DNA from: an uncultured Bdellovibrionales bacterium
Lineage (GTDB): Bacteria; Bdellovibrionota; FAC87; UBA2466
Direction: 5' to 3'
Assembly: GCA_937903155.1 (NCBI GenBank)
Contig: CALCZU010000028.1
Location: forward strand, 1 to 46,041
Length of the DNA: 46,041 nt
The notes below the pieces were generated by a model that did no database searches, was not told where the DNA came from, and saw nothing but the letters and a program-made list of their open reading frames with translations. Positions 17,322 through 23,825 of this stretch are shown here, in pieces; the first letter of the stretch is position 1, and each line of letters opens with the position of its first letter. Position numbers and translations under genes: made by a program.

Positions 17322-18197
17322 ATGTTTCGTTCTTGGTTCACAAAACTAGCACTGGCCCTAATCGTATCCGTACGCGCCTTTTCGGCAGAGGCTTTACAGC
17401 CTGCGTACTATCTGCAAGGCATCGATAACACTCATACGAGCTTTCGAATTATCGTCAAAGTTCATTCCAAAGAAATCGCTCAGCTTAAAAATGTTCGAGC
17501 GCAGGTAGAGTATGCGCCTCTTCATTCAAGCACGAGTCCACAGACCACCCCAATGCGGATGTATGCGTTTGGATATGACAAAGGCGTTCCCTATTTAAGT
17601 CTTCCGGTCACGGGACTTCAGGAAACAACGATGTATCGGGCCCGACTCAACGTTTACAACTTGAATGGCGTTCACTTAGGCTCTTCGAGTTACTACTACA
17701 CAACAACCACGGGCGATAATCCAAAGAGCATTATCCGCAATCGCATGGTGCTGAAGGGTCTTCGGGAATTTTATGATTCCGAATTGGGTCTCGTCGGCAA
17801 GGGCGGTACGGTCGCTGTCGACGGCACTCGATATGGTGCGGATGTCGGTGAAGCCTGGTGCTCCGAGTTCTACTCGTGGGTGGGAACGGGTTACTTAAAA
17901 AATATCAAAGGCATTTCCAATTTCAACGGCTTGATGGAATTTTTCCGCAAAGCGGGTGGCCTCAGTAACCGAAGTGCGATTCCCACCGTTGCGCGACGAG
18001 GGGATTACCTTGCGATGGATACGGATGAAGTCCAAGGAACAAATCACTCTGGGATGTTCTTAGCCTACGAAAAAGTCGGAAAAGACGAATTCGTCTGGAC
18101 GTTAGAAGGAAACTCCGGAAAGAAAATTCGAGTCAACCGACGTCCTCTGAATAAAGTATTCACGGGATTAGGACACATTATGGCTTCTCAGTTTTAA
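17322..18197 (+). CDS. exported CHAP/NlpC-like amidase domain protein
   Basis: 291 residues with a signal peptide (about 1-22). Residues about 28-130 form a fibronectin-like beta domain. The C-terminal part carries a papain-like CHAP pattern: EAWCSEFYSWVG with the nucleophile Cys180, NHSGMFLAYE with His242, and LEGNSG (Asn264) as the usual third position. Such domains cleave peptidoglycan peptides or amide bonds, so a role in cell-wall turnover or, in a predator, attack on prey wall is possible. The start is secured by a strong AGGAGGT ribosome site at proper spacing. A clean hairpin terminator follows directly, so it is probably monocistronic. Confidence 0.8.
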   Translation: MFRSWFTKLALALIVSVRAFSAEALQPAYYLQGIDNTHTSFRIIVKVHSKEIAQLKNVRAQVEYAPLHSSTSPQTTPMRMYAFGYDKGVPYLSLPVTGLQETTMYRARLNVYNLNGVHLGSSSYYYTTTTGDNPKSIIRNRMVLKGLREFYDSELGLVGKGGTVAVDGTRYGADVGEAWCSEFYSWVGTGYLKNIKGISNFNGLMEFFRKAGGLSNRSAIPTVARRGDYLAMDTDEVQGTNHSGMFLAYEKVGKDEFVWTLEGNSGKKIRVNRRPLNKVFTGLGHIMASQF

Positions 18198-18208
18198 AAA
18201 TCTTCGAT

Positions 18209-18244
18209 ACCCCTTCGCTTCTTTGTCGAGCGAAGGGGTTTTTT
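18209..18244 (+). terminator. intrinsic terminator of the CHAP-like gene
   Basis: An 11-bp stem, 18209-18219 with 18229-18239, a 9-base loop and six T residues. The convergent DUF2945 gene ends inside its T tract. Confidence 0.93.
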
Positions 18245-18488
18245 AATCTTCCCAAGCGGATTCACGTTTCACAAATTTTTCGAGCTCAGTTCCTAACTTC
18301 AAAGCGAGGTTGCCCGCGTCGGATCGGACCAGATAGGCGGGGTTCTCGGGCGATCCGTTTCGTTTGATCTTTTTCTCTTTAATCACTTTGAGAGTGGGTT
18401 CGAGGTGAACCTCCTCAACTTTACCCGCGATGATTCGACCGAGCCACTTCCACTGCACTCGACTTCCTGTTTTAAATTTTGTACTCAA
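18243..18488 (-). CDS. DUF2945 / hypervirulence-associated TUDOR-domain protein
   Basis: 81 residues covering one small beta-barrel domain. The start MSTKFKTGSRVQWKW, then GKVEEVH, and PAYLVRSDAGNLALKLGTEL match the DUF2945 (HVA1, TUDOR-like) pattern of Vxw.w followed by G.V..v and y.v....g...h.. positions. Members are small cytoplasmic proteins of unknown role found in many bacteria and fungi. The basic insert KVIKEKKIKRNG in the middle is a feature of this subgroup. Divergent from the small exported protein at 18648 and convergent with the CHAP-like gene. Confidence 0.82.
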   Translation of the reverse strand: MSTKFKTGSRVQWKWLGRIIAGKVEEVHLEPTLKVIKEKKIKRNGSPENPAYLVRSDAGNLALKLGTELEKFVKRESAWED

Positions 18489-18647
18489 GTTGCGTCTCCA
18501 CTGCTTGATGGTCTTCGCTCATCTAACTTGGTTTTTAATAAAGTGTCCATAGTAACTTTTGTAATCAATGAGTTTGAAATTCAGGTGAATTTTCTTTTCG
18601 CAAGATGTTGTTGTCGCTAGGGTGCTTTCAAAACTGTTGGAGGTCAT

Positions 18648-19034
18648 ATGAATAAATTATTATTTGGAATATTGGCAGTAACAAATCTGAGCTTTGGTCT
18701 TTCGAAGACAGTCGAATGTCAGTCGACGGATGCGAATATCAAGTTGGGAGTTACTGCGGAGTTTCCTGAAAGGGGAAATGCAAAAGTCGAAGTAAAGTTT
18801 GCCGGAGCGCCAAATTCTATCAAGTTTGAAGCGCCTGTCGTCCAAACTTTTACTTTGGGCAATAAACTTAGAAAATGGGAAGTCTCTCATAAAGAAGACG
18901 GCTTCCAATCTCTGACGGTCGTTGCAAGCGATACCGTCGTTTACAGTGCAAAATATTTTTCAGTCGATCGCTTTGCGGAAGACCGTCTGGAAGTGAATTT
19001 GAAATGTAACTTCAAACCCAGATCCCTGGAATAA
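18648..19034 (+). CDS. small exported protein of unknown function
   Basis: 128 residues with a signal peptide (about 1-18) followed by a beta-rich domain. Two cysteines, Cys24 in VECQS and one near the C-terminus in LKCNFK, could form a disulfide that closes the domain. The start is firmly set by GGAGGTC about 7 nt upstream. Its stop is directly followed by the convergent yajD stop, with a one-base gap. I recognise no family. Confidence 0.75.
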   Translation: MNKLLFGILAVTNLSFGLSKTVECQSTDANIKLGVTAEFPERGNAKVEVKFAGAPNSIKFEAPVVQTFTLGNKLRKWEVSHKEDGFQSLTVVASDTVVYSAKYFSVDRFAEDRLEVNLKCNFKPRSLE

Positions 19035-19035
19035 G

Positions 19036-19398
19036 TTACTTTTTATTTTTGAGTAAGTCCGAAAGGGCGGCAAACGGATTGTGTGATAATTCGGGCTTGG
19101 GGATTCCCTGATTGGAGTCCCCAGCTAAATAAGAATCTGCCACCGTATTTCGCGCGTGCTCGTTGTCGTGGCAGTATAAGCAAAGAAGTTCCCAATTGCT
19201 TCCGTCGGGCGGGTTGTCATCGTGGTTATGATTCCGATGATGGACGGTGAGTTCGCGCAGTTTTTTACCGCTGAATTCTCTTCCGCAACGTCCACAGATG
19301 TGGGGATACATTGCGAGTGCGCGGGAGCGATACGTTTTTTCTTGCGCCTGTTGATGGCGTCTGACTTCAGCTATAAATTGATCGTCACTTGAACTCAT
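19036..19398 (-). CDS. yajD: HNH endonuclease family protein YajD
   Basis: 120 residues, close in length and sequence to Escherichia coli YajD. The zinc-binding HNH core is complete: CGRCGREF, LRELTVHHRNHNHDDNP with the catalytic histidines, GSNWELLCLYCHDNEH for the second CxxC and the final histidine. The C-terminus NPFAALSDLLKNKK also matches YajD. HNH nucleases cut DNA, but the physiological role of YajD is not established. It is the last gene of a minus-strand series starting with the DUF2779 nuclease, 32 nt after the DAO-like gene. Confidence 0.93.
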   Translation of the reverse strand: MSSSDDQFIAEVRRHQQAQEKTYRSRALAMYPHICGRCGREFSGKKLRELTVHHRNHNHDDNPPDGSNWELLCLYCHDNEHARNTVADSYLAGDSNQGIPKPELSHNPFAALSDLLKNKK

Positions 19399-19430
19399 TT
19401 TTTTCTTCTACCCTAAAAACTAAACGGCTT

Positions 19431-20390
19431 CTAGATAAAACGCTTGGTCGAAAAGGCCTCGAGTCCGTCGGTTTGGCCGTGGCTGAGGATTCCTTTAGCC
19501 ATCCTTTTTGCGACTTCAAAGATAAAGTTTTGGGGCTTTCCGGCAAATCCGATACAGACGTGAACATTAGGCAGTTGGGGCAGGTTGCCAACGATGGGCA
19601 GTCCATCACAACTAATCGATTCTAAAAGTGAAAAGCAAAGAAGTTCTTCGTCATTGTCTAATTGGCCCGAGGCCGAAAAAAAACTCCGGATATTTTTCTC
19701 AGAAACCGGATCCGAGCCCACTTTTAAACCGACCGCTTTATCTTGGAACAGATTTCGAAAGCTTCCGAAATAACGTAAGGACTCTCCAGTATAGGTAAAG
19801 TCTGCCCCTGCATTAAAAAGTTCGAGCTCTGGATTTGAGGCTCCTTTTAGTTTTTGTGCATACAAGGGGAGGGTGACGGGAATGCATTTGTCCGCGAGAT
19901 ACGTAAAATTTTTAGTCGCAAGATAATCATCGACGAGGATGATGATTTTGGGTTCGTATTCTTCGGAATCGGTAATGACTCGTAAATCAAGGCCTGCGCC
20001 TTCGATTTTCAGAGTCTGAGATGTTCTAAGGCTTGGAAGCCGATTGAGCGCGTGAGGATTAAATCGTACTCCAGATTCGAGGCGATTCTCTTTTACCCAT
20101 TTTACTTGGGTGGAAGTCGCATCGAGCGGTTGGGTTTTAGAGAAGTTAAAAATTTCCTCTTGGTTTTTTTGGCTCAAACTCCAAAAAAGGTCTTTTAAAT
20201 CTTTTCCAAAGATTTTTTCGGCAGTTTCCGGAAACTCCCCGTTTCCGAGATAACTTACTTTTTCTGGAGGTTCTTCACTTGCGCCCTCAGAAGAAATCAG
20301 CACCGCTGTTTGCTCGGGTGGGAGAAAGTGCGCAAAGACTTGGGCTTTGTAATCTCGCCCAATCACTAAAATGTCGGATTGTTTTTTCAT
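19431..20390 (-). CDS. degenerate FAD-dependent oxidoreductase (DAO-like)
   Basis: 319 residues. The start SDILVIGRDYKAQVFAHFL takes the place of the Rossmann beta-alpha-beta but lacks the GxGxxG fingerprint (reads GRDYKA). The C-terminus is nonetheless typical of D-amino-acid-oxidase-like flavoproteins: SCDGLPIVGNLPQLPNVHVCIGFAG followed by a helix and AFSTKRFI, the usual end of such proteins. The middle includes FTYTGESLRYFG. It may be a flavin-free structural homologue or bind FAD atypically. Its start overlaps the DUF1415 stop by 4 nt (ATGA), so both are translationally coupled. Enzymatic function unknown. Confidence 0.7.
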   Translation of the reverse strand: MKKQSDILVIGRDYKAQVFAHFLPPEQTAVLISSEGASEEPPEKVSYLGNGEFPETAEKIFGKDLKDLFWSLSQKNQEEIFNFSKTQPLDATSTQVKWVKENRLESGVRFNPHALNRLPSLRTSQTLKIEGAGLDLRVITDSEEYEPKIIILVDDYLATKNFTYLADKCIPVTLPLYAQKLKGASNPELELFNAGADFTYTGESLRYFGSFRNLFQDKAVGLKVGSDPVSEKNIRSFFSASGQLDNDEELLCFSLLESISCDGLPIVGNLPQLPNVHVCIGFAGKPQNFIFEVAKRMAKGILSHGQTDGLEAFSTKRFI

Positions 20391-20947
20391 GTTTTTGGAT
20401 GGGGGATGCAGCTTTTGAGTTTTTCAAGAATTTTTTCGGTCCCTAAAGCCTCGAGTGTCCGGATATTGCGTTTGGGGATTTCTAAGAGTTCGTCAGGCCG
20501 GCGTGCCACTTCGGTAATCATTTCCTCGCGCAAAAGATGGATCATCGGATACGGAGAACGATTCGTATAGTTTTGAGCGGCTTCGAAATCCACATCTTGA
20601 AAAAGATAGTCTGGATGAAACCCGACGAGCTGGACAACGCCCTCGTAACCTTTGTCTCTCAAAAGTTTTTCGGATTTTCTTAAGTAAGCATTAAAATCGA
20701 AAAAATCGGTGAGAACATTGGGGTGGATTAAAAACGTCGTCGCGATTTGGGATCTGTTGGAAGACGCTAAGGTTTCTAATTCCTGAAGCAAAACTGGGGT
20801 AAAATCTGCAGCTTGCGAGACATCTGTTGCGATGTAACGAATTGTTTCGTTTTTAAATTCTTTTTCCGCAAAAGGACACAGCTCAAGCCCTATCACCATC
20901 GAAGCGATCCAGTTCTTTGTGTGAGCAATCGTTATTTCGCGGTTCAT
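20387..20947 (-). CDS. DUF1415 family protein
   Basis: 186 residues matching DUF1415: the N-terminal TKNWIASMVIGLELCPFAEKEF with a conserved CPFA, then TTFLIHPNVLTDFFDFNAYL, VVQLVGFHPDYLF, and the C-terminal NRSPYPMIHLLREEMI. The family is widespread, cytoplasmic and uncharacterised; the single conserved cysteine, histidine and aspartate are suggestive of a catalytic or metal site but nothing is proven. It starts 3 nt after the histidine kinase stop and its end overlaps the DAO-like gene by 4 nt. Confidence 0.9.
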   Translation of the reverse strand: MNREITIAHTKNWIASMVIGLELCPFAEKEFKNETIRYIATDVSQAADFTPVLLQELETLASSNRSQIATTFLIHPNVLTDFFDFNAYLRKSEKLLRDKGYEGVVQLVGFHPDYLFQDVDFEAAQNYTNRSPYPMIHLLREEMITEVARRPDELLEIPKRNIRTLEALGTEKILEKLKSCIPHPKT

Positions 20948-20950
20948 AGA

Positions 20951-23041
20951 TTATTTCTTAGGAAGTGAAAAGAAAAAGGTTGTGCCTTTTCCGGGTTCTG
21001 ATTCCAACCAGATTTTTCCCCGATGACGTTCGACAATTTTTTTACAGATGGCTAAGCCAATGCCGGTGCCTGGAAACTTTTCGCGATCGGAGTGAAGTCT
21101 TTGAAAGATGACAAAGATTTTTTGAAAGTACTCAGGACTAATCCCGATTCCGTTGTCTTTCACAGAAAACGTCCAGTGCTCCCCCGGACCTTGCTTGGCA
21201 TCGATCTGAATCTCCGCGTCTCGTTCGGGAGAGCGGTAGGTGATCGCATTGGTAATCAAATTCTGGAAAATCTGCCCCATTTGAATCGGGTCGGCTTTCA
21301 GTTCGGGGAGCGGGCCGACCGTTAATTTCGTATGCGTTTCTTCGAGAAGCTGAGAGAGATTGGCGCGGATTTCGTTGAGTACCGTATTGAACTGAATGAC
21401 GGTTGGAATTTTATTGGATTTTTCGATTCCGGCATAGGAGAGTAGGTCTCTCACTAAGGCTCTCATTCGGTACGCGCCGCTGATCGCAAAGTCGATAAAT
21501 TCTTTTCCTTGGGCGTCGACATTTTCGGAGTTCGTTCTTTGAAGAAGCTGGAGATAGGAAATAATCATCCGCAGAGGCTCTTGCAAGTCGTGTGAGGCGA
21601 CGTAAGCGAATTGGAGCAAATCTGAATTGGAGCGCATCAATTCTTCTTTTTGCTCTTCGAGTTTAAGTTTTGATTCTTCGATATCTTGTTTTGATTTTTC
21701 GAGCTCTGCGGTGCGTTCCTCGACCCTTCGCTCAAGATCCAAATTTGCGTCGTAGATCTTTTGTTCTGCTTTTTTTCTATCGGTGATGTCGCGGGTGATT
21801 TTTGCAAAACCTTTTAAATTTCCATCCGTTTCGAAGAGGGCCGTGATCACGACATTTGCCCAAAAAGGAGTTCCATCTTTTCGGACGCGAATTCCCTCTT
21901 CTTCATACATCCCCTTTTCGGAGGCAATTCGAAGTTCGGTTTGGGGATGATTCTTTCTTTTTGCTTCTTCGGTGTAAAAAGTGGAAAAATGTCTTCCCAA
22001 AATTTCGGAGGCTTTATATCCGTTAATTCGCTCAGCGCCTTTATTCCAACTCACAATATGTCCTGCAGGATCGAGGAGAAAGATGGCGTAATCTCTGACG
22101 CCATCAATCAGAAGTCGGAAACGCTCTTCATTCAATCGCATCTTCTCATCGGTGAGTTTTCGTTCGGTCATGTCACGGGTGACTTTCCCAAATCCAATCA
22201 GCTTCCCGTCTTTATCTCTCACTGCAGTGATGGTGACGCTCGCCCAAAGTTTTACGCCGTCTCGACGGACACGCCATCCTTCTTCTTGGTAGCGCCCGTC
22301 TTTTTCAGCAAGCTCAAGTTCGTGAGCAGGGTGGTTCGAGCGGACATCTTCGGGGGTGTAAAATATTGAGAAGTGCTTTCCGATGATTTCGTTGCGCGAA
22401 TACTGCTTAATTCGTTGAGCGCCTTCATTCCAAGTCATAATATAGCCTTCGGGATCCAGCATAAAAATTGCGTAATCGGTGACTGCTTCCACTAATAGCC
22501 GGAAACCTTCGGCTGAGACCTCTGTTTTTTCCGGCGCCGAAGAAATAATTGTAGGAACCGAAGACTCTGAAGTCTTTGTATTTGTGATGATCACCGGAAT
22601 CAGCACATCGAAAAGATGACGGAACAGTCCCTCGAGTTCGGTAATATCGACCGATTTCGTTAGAAATGAAGCAATGTTTAGCGCCTCTGCTCGTTCTTTG
22701 TCTTCCACCGAATTCGAAGTTGTGAGAATGAAAATGGGGAGATCGCGGAGCTTAGGTTCTAAGCGAATTTCTGCAAGGACTTCAATTCCACTTTTTTTCG
22801 GAAGGTTTAAATCAAGCAAAACGATATCGACGGGTTTTGCATGAGCAAAACTTCCTTTTTTCATCAAAAAGTCCGTCGCTTCTTCGCCATCCTCGACGGT
22901 AAAAAGCTCAACATGCGGCGCCACCTTCGAAGTGAGCATCGTAAACAGCATGACGTCCGCCGGATTATCCTCGACGAGAAGAATTTTTAGCTTTTGTTGC
23001 GGATTTCCCGACTCACTACCTTTTGTGGGATTTTTTCGCAC
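20951..23041 (-). CDS. response-regulator/PAS/PAS histidine kinase
   Basis: 696 residues, no signal peptide or membrane segment, so a cytoplasmic sensor. Domains in order: a CheY-like receiver (about 17-145) with acidic Glu24 and Asp25 and phospho-acceptor Asp77 in LLDLNLP; two PAS domains (about 175-295 and 303-420), each ending in the RDMTERK or RDITDRK PAC signature; a coiled coil (about 420-475); HisKA with His484 in ASHDLQEPLR, the phytochrome-type H-box; and HATPase with N, G1 (KDNGIGI) and G2 (GTGIGLAI) boxes. An N-terminal receiver controlling the kinase is less usual than a C-terminal one. It lies downstream of rubredoxin (35-nt gap), which may hint at redox or oxygen sensing, but no heme or flavin ligand is evident. 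Confidence 0.93.
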   Translation of the reverse strand: MRKNPTKGSESGNPQQKLKILLVEDNPADVMLFTMLTSKVAPHVELFTVEDGEEATDFLMKKGSFAHAKPVDIVLLDLNLPKKSGIEVLAEIRLEPKLRDLPIFILTTSNSVEDKERAEALNIASFLTKSVDITELEGLFRHLFDVLIPVIITNTKTSESSVPTIISSAPEKTEVSAEGFRLLVEAVTDYAIFMLDPEGYIMTWNEGAQRIKQYSRNEIIGKHFSIFYTPEDVRSNHPAHELELAEKDGRYQEEGWRVRRDGVKLWASVTITAVRDKDGKLIGFGKVTRDMTERKLTDEKMRLNEERFRLLIDGVRDYAIFLLDPAGHIVSWNKGAERINGYKASEILGRHFSTFYTEEAKRKNHPQTELRIASEKGMYEEEGIRVRKDGTPFWANVVITALFETDGNLKGFAKITRDITDRKKAEQKIYDANLDLERRVEERTAELEKSKQDIEESKLKLEEQKEELMRSNSDLLQFAYVASHDLQEPLRMIISYLQLLQRTNSENVDAQGKEFIDFAISGAYRMRALVRDLLSYAGIEKSNKIPTVIQFNTVLNEIRANLSQLLEETHTKLTVGPLPELKADPIQMGQIFQNLITNAITYRSPERDAEIQIDAKQGPGEHWTFSVKDNGIGISPEYFQKIFVIFQRLHSDREKFPGTGIGLAICKKIVERHRGKIWLESEPGKGTTFFFSLPKK

Positions 23042-23076
23042 ATAGATACTTTACTAAATCCCACGGGAAAAGTCTC

Positions 23077-23250
23077 TTAAGTCATTTCCTCAAAGTCGGA
23101 CTTCGTGACTCCGCACTGAGGACAGCTCCAGGTTTCGGGGATATCCTCCCAACGGGTGCCGGGCTCAAGTCCTGAATCGGGATCCCCTTTGGCTTCATCG
23201 TAGATAAACCCGCAGACGACGCATAGAAATTTTCGATACTCTTTGTTCAT
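23077..23250 (-). CDS. rubredoxin
   Basis: 57 residues, a complete rubredoxin too short for many gene callers. Both iron-binding hairpins are present: CVVCGF (Cys10, Cys13) and CPQCGV (Cys43, Cys46), with the typical IYDEAKGDPD and GTRWEDIPETW between. It is a one-electron carrier with a single Fe(Cys)4 site. AGGAAGG inside the end of the rubrerythrin gene serves as ribosome site and the two genes are only 3 nt apart, so it is the expected electron donor to that protein. Confidence 0.96.
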   Translation of the reverse strand: MNKEYRKFLCVVCGFIYDEAKGDPDSGLEPGTRWEDIPETWSCPQCGVTKSDFEEMT

Positions 23251-23253
23251 AAC

Positions 23254-23739
23254 TTAAGCCTTCCTTTTGTCTAAATAGCTTTGATAACGATCGGCATGAA
23301 CCTTTTCGATTTTCGTCAGAGCTGCGAACCTTTTTCGTGCAAGTTCAAGTGTTTTTGTGAATCGCTCATCATGCTCTTTTGATTCGGCTGCTTGTTCCGC
23401 AAATTCGCGAGCGGCGTCCTGGCTCGCTTCTTGAAGCGCATTTTTTTCAAAGCCAGGATACATCGTCGTGTGTTCATATCGCTCACCTTCGATAGCGATT
23501 TCGAGCAATTTTTCGACGGTAAGCGATTCCTTAGGGTAAATCAGAGAAAGATGAGAAAGGGCGTGTTCGGTCTCTTGATTGGCAGTTTCTTCAAAGACTT
23601 TTGCCACTTCTTCATCGCCCAGTGCCCGAGCGACCCGTGCAAAATACAAATACTTGCGGTTTGCCATGGATTCACCGGCGAACGCGGCTTCTAAATTCTT
23701 CTTCGTTTGTGATTGATTGAATAAACTCTTTGTTTTCAT
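23254..23739 (-). CDS. rubrerythrin lacking the rubredoxin domain (erythrin-type)
   Basis: 161 residues, all-helical diiron domain: NLEAAFAGESMANRKYLYFA with the first Glu, EETANQETEHALSHL with the ExxH ligand pair, EGERYEH, and SKEHDERFTKTLELARKRF for the second half. It ends with EKVHADRYQSYLDKRKA and has no C-terminal CxxC hairpins, unlike full rubrerythrins. The rubredoxin function is encoded as a separate gene immediately downstream. Together they should reduce hydrogen peroxide in the cytoplasm. A very strong AAAGGAGGT precedes the ATG. Upstream lies an AT-rich region with two inverted repeats, which suggests regulation by a peroxide or iron sensor. Confidence 0.94.
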   Translation of the reverse strand: MKTKSLFNQSQTKKNLEAAFAGESMANRKYLYFARVARALGDEEVAKVFEETANQETEHALSHLSLIYPKESLTVEKLLEIAIEGERYEHTTMYPGFEKNALQEASQDAAREFAEQAAESKEHDERFTKTLELARKRFAALTKIEKVHADRYQSYLDKRKA

Positions 23740-23769
23740 AGATACCTCCTTTGGTGTCTCTGAGTATAG

Positions 23770-23825
23770 AATAGGATATTCTTAGTAATATATCCAAGTT
23801 ATTATTATTAATATGATAATAGCTT
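23770..23825 (-). promoter_or_regulatory. rubrerythrin promoter region with two inverted repeats
   Basis: On the minus strand TTGGAT and TATTCT form a candidate promoter with an 18-nt spacer. A perfect GGATAT/ATATCC inverted repeat (23774-23779 with 23790-23795) lies within it, and TATTAT/ATAATA (23800-23805 with 23816-23821) lies just upstream. Both are AT-rich dyads of the kind bound by Fur- or PerR-type regulators, though neither matches a consensus box exactly. Confidence 0.45.
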
